64,000 nucleotides of DNA, taken from assembly GCA_021234155.1 (NCBI GenBank), contig JAJEKV010000058.1:1-64000 (forward strand). Direction: 5' to 3'. The stretch is from Isoetes taiwanensis (Eukaryota; Streptophyta; Lycopodiopsida; Isoetales; Isoetaceae). This document shows positions 1 through 13,760 of this stretch, piece after piece. The number at the start of each line of letters is the position of its first letter. The first letter of the stretch is position 1. The notes under the pieces were generated by a model. That model did no database searches, was not told the origin of the DNA, and saw only the letters and a list, made by a program, of their open reading frames with translations. A program made the position numbers and the translations under genes.

Positions 1-1570
1 GCTATACTAGCATGCAAAATAGGATCTTCTTAAGTGGCCATTGCCATATATAGTTTTGAGAGCAGTAACTCACACAAATTAGTTTTCTTATTCATTGGCA
101 TCAAAGTCTATTTTATTGGACAATCATAAGAAACAAATAAAACCTAAGCTTCTAGCTTCTAAGGTATTACATTGTTAGATGCTTCTCATTAAGTTAAGGG
201 GTCCCGAGAAAGCTCTGAGATAACTAACTTACTTGGCAAGTATTAGAAAAAATAATTTATTATGTTATGATTTTCCATCCCTCGTACCCCTATCCAATTC
301 ATCATATTGACTGTTCTGTTCCATTTTTTCCTTCCGGTTGTTGATACAGATCCATGATTGAGAGAATTATCATAGAAAATCCTGTAATCTCTCCTTTGGA
401 AGGACGGAACAAAGCATTTGATTCCTTTTAACAATGATCTTTGTTCAAGATAGTGTGTAGGGTGGTCAAGAATCAAAGGCACTCTATTAGAGTGCGGGTT
501 GCAACATCGAAATGTTGTGTTGTGGCATATTATGCACCACGTTAAGTACACAAAAATCAATTTTCAAATTTGTATCTTTAAGTGTTAAAAATTTTGTCGT
601 CCAGGATACATGCTCAGCAACGACATGCAAGCTTATATGTAAATAAAAGCATTTCCATGCTAATATAAAATGGATAGATGAACATTATAGAACAAAAGAA
701 ATATTTCACAATTGTTGCAATATAAGATCTTGCTCTTAATTTGCTTGCAAAATGATTAGCAATGTATTTTAAGCATCGATTGTCTAATTTGATCATGGTA
801 ATTCTAAATTCAATCAAATTTATACTACCATTGTGAGTTAGTCTTTAAAAGTTAGGAAAGGGGTCCACAAATTATACATCCCTTGATGATCTTGTTTCTT
901 GAAGATAAAGTTGATGTTTTTATTGTTGGGATTGAAGAGGTTTTGAACCCCATCTTAGATATTTGCTTCAAACAATTAGATGATTCGGCTCCTTAGCAAT
1001 TTGATAGTATCAAAGCTTTTGAATCATTTACGCAATGACTTTTGTTCAAGATGGGTAGAATATGGTGCGAGAATCCAAGGCCATGAAAAGCATAGAATAC
1101 ACCACCAACATGGGAGAAACCAGAATGTAATGCTTATAACAACTAGGAATGTCATGCTTAGAAAGTTGATATTGGCTGGGATATGCGGATGGCAAGCACT
1201 ATAAGGTTTGTTCAGTTTGAAAATACAAATTTTCAATTGAGTAGCGCATGGAAGGACAATACAAATTTCTGGTAGATTTTATACATATTTCTACAAGGAC
1301 AATATAGATTCCCGATTGAATAGAATTGAACTTCAAATATCGATTACTTGAGGGGGGAACAATAGGAAATTTTCCGATTGGGTTAAAAAAGTTTACCCAA
1401 CACTTATGCCAAGGATGAATTCTTGTTATTTTATTTTTTTAGCAACAAACCTTGGCGATCCTGTGTGGAAATAAGAATTCTTAAAATCCTAACGCAATGC
1501 TATGAGGTTTCAAATCAAGCCCGTAGAAAGGACCGTAGAAGAGATGGGAAGGGGCCCGATCTGCCAACTA
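1..1570. other. Upstream stretch without a recognisable gene
   Basis: AT-rich sequence before the tubulin promoter. Short open frames exist on both strands, but none resembles a known protein or has convincing splice context. I see no terminal repeats or structured elements. It probably contains the distal part of the tubulin promoter. Confidence 0.5.
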
Positions 1571-1578
1571 ACTGGTAG

Positions 1579-1588
1579 TTATATAATA
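1579..1588 (+). promoter_or_regulatory. Probable TATA box of the beta-tubulin gene
   Basis: A TTATATAATA motif lies about 140 bp before the tubulin start codon. The interval between them is rich in C and T and contains no ATG, as expected for a short plant 5' leader. Transcription would start near 1610-1620 by the usual TATA spacing. This is inferred from motif and position only. Confidence 0.55.
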
Positions 1589-1644
1589 TGCAACAGGCGC
1601 GCCTGCAACCTGCCCGCTCTCAAAGACTCAAGTCCACCCTTCCT

Positions 1645-4219
<2,575 letters not shown>

Positions 4220-5590
4220 ATCTTCCACACAAACTTTAGCTTAGATCTATAGACTGATTTCCTGTTTTTTGATAACTAGCTTCATGAGGGTCCTTTTTGT
4301 TTGATGCAATAGAAGCTGTTTATTTCACAGACTTTTGCCCATTTTTTTTATATGATTTGCAATGTCTTCTATTGCAGTGTTTTTTTTTTGGCTCATTTTT
4401 TGGGTTAGACATAAAGTTGCAATATGCATTAATGTAATTGAAACAATGTTAGGAGCTGTTTCCCCTCTCATTTTCCTGTTTTTGTTGCAAACTTCTAGTC
4501 TTGGTGGAGCTTAAGCGGCATCGTCCAAAATGCAATAAAATATGGACAGTTATATTCAAATACTCATTTAAAATAGAAACTGCACAATCCAATTCAAATA
4601 CACAGTTAAAACACAATTAGGCCCTTTTTCCACGGTTGGCTTAAAATATGGCTGTCTTAAAATTATAAGACAGCATTTGAGGTGCCACATCATTATTGTG
4701 ACATGTCTTAAAAAAATTAATTTTCCATGGCTTAATTATAAGAGATGTCTTATAATATAAGACATGTCTCAAAAATTTCCTTTTCCACTACTCATCAATC
4801 TCTCCGTTTGCATATCTTGCAAAGATGAAAACATCAATCTAGAGTTTTCAAAAGATGAAATTCTCATCAATCTAGAGTTCTCAAGCTTGGTCCGCCAGTT
4901 TTTTTCCGGTCCATAGACACGCTCATCGCTTCGCCATCCCGGCCCGCTTAGCTCAAGACATAAAGACCTGACATCAGCTTCCTGTAAGTAAGACCATGCG
5001 CGCCCAGCCTCCCAAAACCTGGATAAAACTTGCCATGTGGGCCTTGAAGCCGATTTCCGCCGTGTAGCTCCTCACGTAAGGCCGCCCATGCATAGAAGGT
5101 AGCTCTGGCCCATGCGTAAGCATGGCAAAACGACAAATGCGCAGACAAGATTTTAAAAAGAAAAAAAAACCCAAGAAAATGCATGGGAAGCAATCGAGCC
5201 CCAATCGAAGCTCCAAACTCCGTGATCGACATGCAAAGAAATGACCTAGACTCGCCTTCCTCTATGGATTTATTAACATAGCTAAATAAAACCATTGTGG
5301 TCGAATCCCCACTTAGACAATTACCCCTTATGTCCTAGTGACGGTCTCTGCTGCATAATGATAATCGTATAAATGCCCGAACGTCACACATGTAGCCCCG
5401 TGACTTTAGTCTTCACAATTTCTGATATTATACTACAGTGCAATTTGAGAATCTAAGAAGTTCATTATTGAGAGAAGTGTGATACAAAATGCTAGAAAGG
5501 AAACATAAAAGTATCATACCAAAAAACACTTGTAACTTGCATGTGATTTGGGAAACCCGAGGCATTGCAATAATTTGCCGTAAAACGTAA
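4220..5590. other. Tubulin 3' flank and gene-free stretch
   Basis: The first 250 bp are T-rich and likely contain the tubulin 3' untranslated region and poly-A site. At 4652-4673 and 4745-4765 there are two short hairpins built on GTCTTA/TAAGAC, with 8- and 10-bp stems, inside a stretch where TTTTCCAC recurs; this may be a decayed MITE, but no clean terminal repeats were found. A moderately GC-rich part at 4880-5250 has open frames on the minus strand that I do not recognise. Confidence 0.4.
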
Positions 5591-5669
5591 TATGAATCAC
5601 CACATGAAATGTAGAATCTTTCTAAAAGATTTTTGTAATAATAAGTATCCACAGCGAGGTTCTAGCAGT

Positions 5670-5780
5670 TGACTCACAAATAAATAACCATCTTTTTCCA
5701 CATAAGCAAGGTCCCCAGTGTGCAGCCAACCATCTTTATCCACAGTTGCAAAATTGAAGTTGGCCAGGACAAAAGGCATA
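5670..5780 (-). pseudogene. Fragment of a 4-coumarate-CoA-ligase-like enzyme
   Basis: The minus strand encodes TVDKDGWLHTGDLAYVEKDG followed by YLFV. This matches the conserved GWxxTGD motif of the acyl-adenylate-forming superfamily, in the form seen in plant 4-coumarate:CoA ligases and related peroxisomal acyl-CoA synthetases. These activate carboxylic acids with ATP and CoA. The aspartate of TGD contacts the ribose of the adenylate in this family. Only about 35 residues are recognisable: the AMP-binding P-loop upstream and the catalytic lysine region downstream are missing. The match stops near an in-frame GTGAGT, which could be an old splice donor. It is best read as a captured or relic exon. 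Confidence 0.75.
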
Positions 5781-6146
5781 GCACGAGAGCAAAGGATATG
5801 TCAACTCTAGAACTTAGGAATGGTGAAAGAAGCTGTCTATTTTGGGACCCAACCACCCCATAGAAGCTCATAAACATTACACCATATGTACTTACTTTTA
5901 TGCAGTACTTTTTTGCTGTAATGTAAAGCAGGCCAAATCTACAGTCTCTTCCGATGCTTCGATATTCTCAGTCATACTTAAATTCAACTTCCAAAATTGT
6001 GTTAGTTAGTTTAACAAAAACTTCCACAATTCAAATCATATTATGAAGCCACCTAAACAAAGACATATGTAAATAGAGAGAGATTAAGAGCAGCTTACTA
6101 GTAATATCAATCTGACCATGATCCAAAGCTGGAATAGGCTCAAGCA

Positions 6147-6544
6147 ACTCCTTGTCAGCCAAATGTATTGAACTAGCTGTAGAACTTCAGAGAGAGCGAG
6201 ACTTGGTGGCGAGGGATTATTTTTTGGCTTTCTCCCTCAAGTTTGTATTCATCATTGCAAACAACTTGGTTAGCATCCGCACTTCCCCCCGTGTTAGATT
6301 CTCAAGGATCGCTGCATCTAAGAATAGTGCGCCATCATCAATCTACGGGTACCATCATGTCCGTGAGTCACCGGGCCTCCTTGAACTCCGTTGTGATGTT
6401 TGTTGATGTTATATAGGTATTATAGACATTGTTTTTTCATCTCTTTGTACTTTATCCGATTCTCGAGATATCAATAAGGCATTCATGAAATGAGGGACCG
6501 GTGTTTTCATCTTGAAGATTTTATCAGATAATTGGATTTTCATC
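6147..6544. other. Sequence interrupting the left copy of a duplicated gene fragment
   Basis: The flanks (GGAATAGGCTCAAGCAACTC before, AATCATAGCC after) are contiguous in the related copy near 30,505-30,530 but separated here by about 400 bp. The intervening sequence has no open frame I recognise. It contains an AATAAGG poly-A-like motif near 6475. It may be a processed or transposed insertion, but I could not identify a target duplication. Confidence 0.4.
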
Positions 6545-6890
6545 GTAATCATAGCCAAAGATGCTAAGCTTCTACCGCCAAAGAAACCGGCAGGGCCTTG
6601 TTCACTTCCTCATCAATCCCTTCCATAAAGGCATCGAATGGATCAACTTCCTCATGTCACCACCAAAGATCCTCAAGATTATCATTTGTCAAGAAATAGA
6701 AATCTTCTTCAAGTGAGTCTACATACCTTCTTTCAATTTCCTCTATTCGTAGAACTTCCAAAGATCTCTGTCTACTCTCCATTGAAATGGGATTGGGCCG
6801 GTGCATGTAACTTGATGATCTTCGGCTAAAGAAGAGGATCGAAATGGAAAAATAGAGGAGACGATTTTTCCGAGTTTTGTTGCGAATCAC
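6545..6890 (-). pseudogene. Exon fragment of an unnamed acidic protein, copy 1
   Basis: The minus strand encodes MHRPNPISMESRQRSLEVLR and then IEEIERRYVDSLEEDFYFLTNDN. This is about 85% identical to the fragment at 30,524-30,988. In this copy the repeated AAEALHDEE region is reduced to a single broken unit, and the frame stops after NLEDLWW. I do not recognise the family. The region is charged and probably disordered or helical. Its right end abuts composite repeat P at 6991, so it may have been carried with a mobile element. Likely a non-functional duplicate. Confidence 0.55.
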
Positions 6891-7223
6891 GGCTCACCCG
6901 CAAAGAAGAGTATGAAGAACTCGCGAAATGAACTGCTATGGCGACGCCGGGCGCCGCCTCAAGAACCCTAAAGAAACCTGAGGGTGCCTCCCCATTAGCC
7001 CAAAAACCGACCTTCCCTTTGCCACGTGTGAAACCCAGTTCTAAAAATGCCATTCCCGTTAAGAACCCAAGTGCCTATTTTTGCTGACATGGCGAGGGCA
7101 ACCTGCTTTTTTTCGGAAGGAACGAAGAACTTCCGAATACCCCAGTTCGGAACTCCATTTGTCTTCTAGTGGGGATCCAGCCAGTGGGATCACCCACTGA
7201 CGCACTCCTCCCAGTAACAAAAG

Positions 7224-7232
7224 TTTGGCGCC
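7224..7232 (+). promoter_or_regulatory. E2F-like site in the captured promoter (copy A)
   Basis: TTTGGCGCC matches the E2F consensus TTTSSCGC. It sits about 65 bp before the ATG of the captured exon and is kept in copies B (near 17,669) and C (near 60,246). E2F sites mark S-phase genes in plants, so the unknown donor gene may have been cell-cycle regulated. Motif match only. Confidence 0.4.
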
Positions 7233-7297
7233 AATAAAAATGGAAGCTCCATTTCGTCATTTTTCAAGCCAGGGTCCTCAATTTTCTTGGAGCCACA

Positions 7298-7530
7298 ATG
7301 AGAGGAAATACAAGGCATTTCGCATACGATGCTGCCCAAATGCCTGGCATCAGACAATTCTCATCAGAGTAGGAGCAATTCAATCAGGTTAGATTTCTGA
7401 ATTTGTTTGCACAACTTTTCAATTTTATATGTTTTCAATCCACATTTTCATATTTTGTATACAGAGATCGTTCACTACCTTGATGCATGAATATGAAGAG
7501 GATTATGTCTTAGAAACTCAAGAACAGGAA
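7298..7530 (+). pseudogene. Captured host-gene exons 1 and 2, copy A
   Basis: Exon 1 (7298-7387) starts MRGNTRHFAYDAAQMPGIRQ and ends at CAG|GTTAGA. A 77-bp intron ending GTATACAG follows, and exon 2 begins RSFTTL at 7465. The same structure occurs in copy C (60,320), where the exon-1 frame is open. Here a TAG replaces a CAG-type codon near the end of exon 1, so this copy cannot encode the protein. I do not recognise the family. The retained intron shows that genomic DNA, not mRNA, was captured. Confidence 0.6.
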
Positions 7531-8100
7531 GCTTTTAGCCATTCGAATTCCATTCCACTTGGCCAAACAGCCTCCACAAAGTCTGGTCCAAGAGCGTCCC
7601 AAAACTCCACAAATCTTATGTGCCCAATCAATCTGGGCCAACCAAAGAGAGATTTGGGATTGATAAGAAGATGGGAGATTGTCTGCTTTGAATTGAGCCT
7701 GAAAGCTGTCCCGAATAAACGCCTTGATAGCCCTAGGATCAGAAAGTATATTTTGACAGTTATCTTTAATTGAAGTAATACTGTTCTCTGCTAATCTGGC
7801 CCCTGCCATTCTAAAGAGCACTTAGAGTTTTCATGATCTGACTCTGCGTACCACTTTGTTTTAGAACGAACCACTTTGTCACCAATCTTATTGGTTTTTC
7901 CTTGCACTTTTCATTTGCCTCATCCAGATCATATCTCTCATTTATACCATTTGCAGATATCGTTGCAGAATCACAAAACTTAACGCAAGAACAAACTTAG
8001 CTCCTAAATCTGGCCAGCAATTTTTGCCATAACTGACCAAATGCTCTAGCCGTTGCATTTTAGGAGGTCGAATTTCGTGAAGACACTCTATGATTTGTGA
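7530..8100 (-). pseudogene. LINE reverse-transcriptase fragment inside repeat P, copy A
   Basis: On the minus strand this encodes part of an L1-type ORF2 between the endonuclease and the reverse-transcriptase core (KTKWYAESDHEN, AQFKADNLPSSYQSQISLWL). The GKSPSPDGFPPEFF motif of copy C is deleted here. It is a different LINE family from the elements at 19,651 and 62,039. It lies in antisense to the captured exons and recurs at the same place in all three P copies, so it was inserted before P was duplicated. Confidence 0.75.
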
Positions 8101-8384
8101 ATTCCCAGTTTGGTTTTCAATTATTTACCATAGAGGCCGATAGATTTTCATTTTCTGTGTGAAGCCCCATACAAACGGTCAATTATTTGCAAGTGTAGCT
8201 TTATCTCGCCATGTTTAGCCATCATGCTTCGTGTTTATTTACTATGTAATGCCCAAGTATCCCCACTACACACACCTTCCATCTTTCAGTAGCAAGCACA
8301 TGTTCCACAACTAGGGCTCTGTGTGAACAAACTTGCACTAATTAAAACAACACCTTTAGAAATCTTTAGATACTAGAAACGTGT

Positions 8385-8401
8385 GCCCGGCGATGCCGGG
8401 C
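8385..8401 (-). other. 3'-terminal hairpin of Helitron H1
   Basis: GCCCGGC-GAT-GCCGGGC, a perfect 7-bp stem with 3-nt loop. It lies 8 nt inside the CTAG terminus. Equivalent hairpins end the elements at 43,092 and 53,240. In Helitrons this structure is thought to signal termination of rolling-circle transfer. Confidence 0.9.
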
Positions 8402-8450
8402 ATTAGTCATGGACGTATAGAATGAATAGACGTAACAGGGTTTGTAGATA

Positions 8451-9390
8451 TAACTAAAAGCACTAAATGTATTCATGTCTATAGATGTAAAGGAGTATCA
8501 GGCAGTAGCTGAGGACAGTGTTGGCAAAACTTGTCGGAAAAAATCCTACGATACACTAACCGAACCGGAAAATTTGCGATTTCAACCGGTTGGTTTATAG
8601 TGTTCCCCGGACTTTGCCCAACACTGGCTGAGGATAGGTAGGAACAATAGACAGCATGGGGTGAAATAGAATGCATAAACATAATGGAGTCCATCCAGTT
8701 TAGGGTATTGCTTTAGGGTTTTGTGGAAGATTGCAAGTTTAATGCCTGGTCAATAAAATTGCATTTATAAGGTGTAATAGATTCTATTAGCATATATCGC
8801 AATATAAGGGTGCTATCATTCTACTTATTCATTTGTTTTGGTTTCATAATCTTGGGGTGGAGGAACATTTCACTTATAAGCCCAGCTTAAATTAAAAAAG
8901 ATCTTATGACATAGGCCAAAAGACCAAAGACGTCGACACGTTTGACTCAGATGCATGTGGTTGCGTCATGTGGCTCCTACCAACCATTGGACTCTTATGC
9001 AGGATGTGGAACTGGCTCTTTCTAGAGGGCTCACCAACTACTTACCCCGAGTAAGGGCCTCCCTAACATAAAATGCAATCTTAGAACCAAATTCTTTGAA
9101 AAATAGAATTTGGCAAATCCACCATTGAAATTGTCTTAATCTCTAAAAGATGCTTAGTACATAGTGATAATGTTATGCTATCTAAAAACACATCCCAAAC
9201 CCCAATCCTAAATTTGTGTGTGATGACATGTTCAATAGCGTTGCATGCTCTATTCATGTTACTCTAAATCCTTGAACCAACTCTAAACTTCTAGACTCTA
9301 AAACCGTAAACCCTATGCCCTAACGTGTAACTTCTCACGTATTTGGCATGTATATGCATAAATATTTAATATGATCTTAAGCAAAATGGT
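8451..9390 (-). repeat. Helitron 3' subterminal region shared with H3
   Basis: The reverse complement of this stretch aligns, with substitutions and small indels, to 54,541-55,336. The homology stops at the TTTAGTGCT motif, about 80 bp short of the H1 terminus. The two segments therefore form a pair of long inverted, diverged repeats and identify H1 and H3 as related Helitrons. No coding capacity is evident. Confidence 0.8.
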
Positions 9391-9882
9391 TTTCTTTAAT
9401 AGAGAAATCAAGTTGATACAACATAGAAAACCAAGGTTGGACCAACATCTTTCAAAATAAAATCCACAAAGGCATCTTTCAAGTTGGCATTGTCCACAAA
9501 GGCGTGAGGATAATGGGCCAAGGACTTTTCAAGGAGGGGAAAAGCAAGTTGTACCACTTTCGGCGAATATTTGCATTAAGGTTTGCTTCTTCAATCTATA
9601 TACAATTCATTATTGTCACCCTTCACTTTCAAACACCAAATCCAGCCCAATATTGTAAAACTTAAGAATAAATGTCCTAAACCCACATGAATAATTAAAG
9701 AAACTCGTGATTACTTACTTCCAAACAAACAAAAAAAGAACTTAGCTAAACCCTCAATGAGTAATCACAAAAAACCATGATTACATAAGCTCACAATTGC
9801 TATTTCCAAAGAATCAACATAGAACTCTAAAATAACGTGCCCAAAGCCATCCAAAAAGTTACATTTTCCATATAGGGAGAAA

Positions 9883-10175
9883 GCACCATGCTAAAATAGT
9901 ACTGATGTAGCATTCTTTTGTGCAATTTTTTGATGCACGAAAATTGCATGAGTTTGGGCTAGAGGTCACATTTCTCGTTTACAAAATCAGGAATAATGAA
10001 GCTCAGACTGCTTGTTGCATGAAGCCCCATGCTAAAATTCAATTTGTTAAGCACTGATGTAGCATTTTTTTGTGCAACTTTTTTATGCACATGATTCTTC
10101 ATGGAAAATTGCATCAGTTTGGGTTAGAGATTACATTTCTCTTAAAATCAGGAATAATGAGGTCTCTGCTTGTTG
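9883..10175. repeat. 141-bp tandem duplication inside H1
   Basis: GCACCATGCTAAAAT at 9883 and GCCCCATGCTAAAAT at 10,024 start two copies of a unit. Both contain ACTGATGTAGCATT, TGTGCAA, GTTTGGG and AAAATCAGGAATAATGA. The copies are diverged, so the duplication is old. No gene is visible in or around it. Confidence 0.75.
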
Positions 10176-10779
10176 CTTCTGGGCTAGAGGTTACATTTGC
10201 CTTTTACACTCTTGTTCAATTTAACATCGTGCTGCATCCATGCCAACAAAACCATTATTAGCCCATCATGCCATGCATCCCAATCTAATTTAATTAAATA
10301 CACATTAGATAGTTAATTTTCCTAGAATAGTCATAATTAAATGCAACATTATGTACTTTCGTAAACTATTAGGATCAAATATGAGCGCATACCACAAACA
10401 ACCAGGAGCAAGAAAGAAATTTTCGCCTGCACTATAAGAATGAAATTGGAATAGCAAATGAGAATGAAAATCATAGCAGAAGTTGTTGAACACTTCTACA
10501 TCCAGCAAGCATATCCGTATAGAGTTGGCACTTGCTGATGCCATTTCCACTCGCATTAATGCATTGCAAATTGCACCTCATTTTGATAGTCTAAGAATAA
10601 ACAACCAGTACAGAATATCAAAGCAAGATTTGTTCCAATGACTTACATCTTCTAATGCCTTCATATGATTGCCACATGCATCAACAAAGCCTAAACAACC
10701 GTGGGCCGGGCAAATGAATGGTTGATTGACGATATATGTTGCAAAGCACTCTAGCTTGAAGGGGGATGTCATAATGGGC

Positions 10780-12812
10780 CTGCAACGCCGCTAATCTGAA
10801 GGCGCCAGATTTGGATGGTATGCAGCAGAGCTTCAAGTGGGCTGGGCCCCAATGGTGCCTGGGTTCTCACAAAGACTCTTCAACAGGCATTGCAAGAAGG
10901 CTTCCCCGCGACCGGACTACCAAGAGTTGTGCCCATATACAAAGCGGGGACCCCCCACGCCCATACCTAACCATCGCACCATTATGGTCATTCACGTCTT
11001 TGCAAAGTTGCTTGTAGGGATTCTTGAGCCGCATTGACACTTTGGGGCGAGGATGGAGAAGTGCGGGCTCACGCTAGAAAAAGCTTCCGCCCGAGATTCT
11101 ACTATTGACCATATCTTCACGGCGAACACTCATAGAGGATATGAATCGACTTTAATCTGACATCGTTGTTTTGTGGATTTCTCGCAAAGGCTTTTGACAC
11201 GGTCTTGCCTCGATAAGTTGTGGGATAGATTGAGACAGCTAGGGACCCCCGGGCCGACTTGCGTAATGCTATATACGCATTCATAACAGGCTTGCTCGGC
11301 CGCCTCACACTATCGAGGGAGCCCCAAGTGTTAGTAGCATTGGGGTGCCTGTGGCTGCCCTCTATCCCCGATCGCTTGTACATTGACCAGCTAGAAGAAT
11401 GGCTATCGAAAGCACGGGGGAGGCCGATTGATGCACCACATAATCCCGCAACTCATATATGCCGATGATGTTGACTCGCCGCATATACCCCCAGGACATG
11501 CAACGCCACCGGATGCTTTGACACTTTCTCGCCAACCGACATGAGAGTTAACTTGGCCAAGACAAGGGTGTCGGTCCCATCATCCTCAGACCCACGCTTT
11601 TCCCTCATTCACTTACTGCAAGTGTGTAGTGGAGGTGGCCGGGGCCTTATAAGTATTTGGGCATTGAGTTTTTACTACCACACACCGGGATGCATCCATC
11701 GTTACGGGTCACCGCAGTCGGAAAGCCCAGATGCAATGCAAAACAAACAACAAGGGCAGAAGCCAGATGCATGGGGTCACCAGCACACTTGTTCGTGGCC
11801 TTGGTTGAACCGGGGTCCTCTCTATGGGGCGTATGTGGGGGCTGATATCCTCACCACTTGAACGATCTAGAGCAGTACGTAAGGCCTTCTTGGCCCCTAA
11901 TCGAGTGAAATCCACGGTCCCATATCGATCTTGCTCGAGAGACAGCTTCCTTCCATTACGAGGGTCATACTGAACGTCACATTATTTACTTCCGTAAGGT
12001 GGTGGCTATGGATGAAGCCCCGCCCAACCTTGCTTTGGCAAGGGCGATGAGCCGCGACTCAAAGCCCGGGCTGAAAGACAAAGCAAGCCCGTGGTTCGCT
12101 ATGGAATGTGCAGTACATAATGTGGACCCGGTGCATTAATCGAAGGAACGTACGCCTTGAAGCAAGATTTGGATGCTTGCTTCATGGCCAAGCTTTGGGA
12201 TGCGAGGCCCCTCACATGTCAAGGTGGCAAATTATCTACAGCAAGGTTAATCCCATGCTCACGCCAGGGGCCCACACCACTACACCGCGGCACCCATCTA
12301 CCCATGAAAAGCCGCTAGGTGATTGCTCCCATTCCCGACAGTGCACACCACCGCATTGAGACGAGGAGATGGATTCGAGGCCGTGAGGGCGAGTCCGACC
12401 AACGCCGCCAACGGCCATTGAGGATGAAAGTCACGCCTCCGTACAATCCCGTCGTGCAGACGAGCATATCCGCCTCGGATGCTCTGCTAGTTGTACCCCC
12501 GAGCCTTGCATGAGCTACCGAGCACGGCCTCGTCAGGGGCTTGTTGGGATCGTACCTCCGGAGGTAATGGATACGCTGGATTTCGCTTATGCCCCCCTGT
12601 CCGACATTAACCTCAGCTGTACTTGTGATTATGTATATAACTGTGCAGTATGTCAGCATCCTTATTGCTACTAAGGTTTTTCCCCCGAAAACCCTTCGGG
12701 GCGGGGGTTTTTTAATCCTGGTAGTAATACGCCTGCTGCTCTCTCTTTGTACTTGGGTCCCATAGGCCAGTTGGTCTCCGTGGACGATAAAATCATATTC
12801 TATTCTATTCTA
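10780..12812 (+). mobile_element. GC-rich non-LTR retrotransposon, 5'-truncated, inside H1
   Basis: A sharply GC-rich island in AT-rich DNA. Pieces of a reverse transcriptase can be followed through frame changes. Near 10,805 there is a KAPDLDG-type motif, then LQQALQEGFPA and RTIMVIHVFAKLL near 10,975. Motif A, AFDTV, is at 11,190-11,204. Motif C, YADDV, is at 11,458-11,472, followed by MRVNLAKTRV near 11,541. A C-terminal frame ends TLDFAYAPLSDINLSCTC...CAVCQHPYCY with a stop at 12,660, a cysteine cluster like those that end some LINE polymerases. The 3' end has a stem-loop (12,683-12,701, CCCCGAA/TTCGGGG) and a TATTC repeat tail (12,790-12,812). Many frame breaks fall at CWG-like sites (CTCGCAAAGG for expected CTGCAAGG), so apparent decay may be overstated. 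Family assignment below 'non-LTR' is not possible by eye. Confidence 0.75.
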
Positions 12813-13369
12813 TGATGCCGTCAATTGCATAGTGGGCAATCGCATTGCCAATTCCAAATGCAACTCCTGTTCACAACTATAGAATTAAGAATCTAAAGCA
12901 ACACACAAACATAGTCAAATAAAAGGACTTATGAAGATGCTACCCTTATGAAGATGCTAAAATAGTGAGACTTTAAAGGAACATATCATTTTACCTTTGT
13001 CTAAACCCAGTGTACACAATCTTGCAAAGTCTGCACCATTGGACCTCATTGCATATACGAATCAAATGCTTCAAAATTTTGTAGAAAGACATCGCACGAA
13101 TCAATTGTACATGTTGCAATAACATGATTTTTGAATCAAATGAAAATCAACCTTGTATTTTAGGAATGGAAAAGATAAGCAAGACTTGAATACTTGATAT
13201 AATCAGTAGCAGGCTTGAGTTAACCAGCAGACTTTAATACATTAACAAAGAATAGACTACATAGGTAGTTTTATAGAATACAGAAGAAGCTCATACTGTA
13301 GAGCTAACTACTTGTATGCAAAATAGAAATACAGACCAAACCCAATAAATTGCATACTGTCCCCACATC
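12813..13369. other. Gene-free stretch inside H1
   Basis: AT-rich sequence between the non-LTR tail and the next open frame. I see no open frame of interest, repeat or terminal structure in it. Confidence 0.4.
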
Positions 13370-13760
13370 ATGACCTTAAAAGTAAACTTTCCCACGATGA
13401 GGATCTCTCTCTACATGATAGCTTTAGAGGGAGACCAAAAAAAAAAACAACAAACAGATTCTCAAAGGAGCCAGCTACAGTTTAAAATAGATGCTCTTTC
13501 AAAAAAGAAGCAGGCTTTGTTGGAGGTCCCATCCCATAAACAGTGGATTAGCAAGGCAAAAATTAACCAGCAGGAAATTATCATTGAACTCAAGGAAAAT
13601 AAACAAATTATTTCAGTCTAGAACTTAACCTATCAAAGATGGAAAAGCTGCTTATATTGACTGTGCTTCTTGTGATAAGAGGGTTTAGATGTTTGGGAGA
13701 AAGATCTGTGAAGCCTGCCACCAGCCTCAGTCTAGATCACAGCCTAAGCCAAAGAAGAAT
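13370..13760 (+). pseudogene. Unrecognised lysine-rich frame followed by a cysteine pair motif
   Basis: An 83-residue frame (13,370-13,621) is rich in K, Q and E and probably helical. Just downstream, in another frame, is DGKAAYIDCASCDKRV and then a stop and FGRKICEACHQP, giving a CxxC...CxxC arrangement. Replication protein A large subunits have a similar C4 zinc ribbon, and some Helitrons carry RPA-like genes. The match is short and on the strand opposite to H1, so I only note the resemblance. It could be unrelated. Confidence 0.2.

Larger units (their letters stand above)
6991..8372 (+). repeat. Composite repeat P, copy A (left part, interrupted by Helitron H1)
   Basis: This copy aligns over its length with 17,441-18,928 (copy B) and 60,011-61,516 (copy C). 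It contains a captured promoter and two exons of a host gene, then an antisense fragment of a LINE reverse transcriptase. Compared with copy C it lacks about 140 bp near 7610. It stops at TTTAGATA where Helitron H1 begins. The continuation resumes at 15,428, giving one uninterrupted P-R unit if H1 is removed. The upstream X segment of copies B and C is absent here. Confidence 0.9.

Noticed and set aside
4613-4800. A MITE between 4.61 and 4.80 kb
   Set aside because: TTTTCCAC occurs several times in direct rather than inverted orientation, and no matching ends or target duplication could be set.
5310-5330. GGTCGAATCCCC as a tRNA B-box
   Set aside because: No matching A-box, acceptor stem or anticodon arm could be folded around it.
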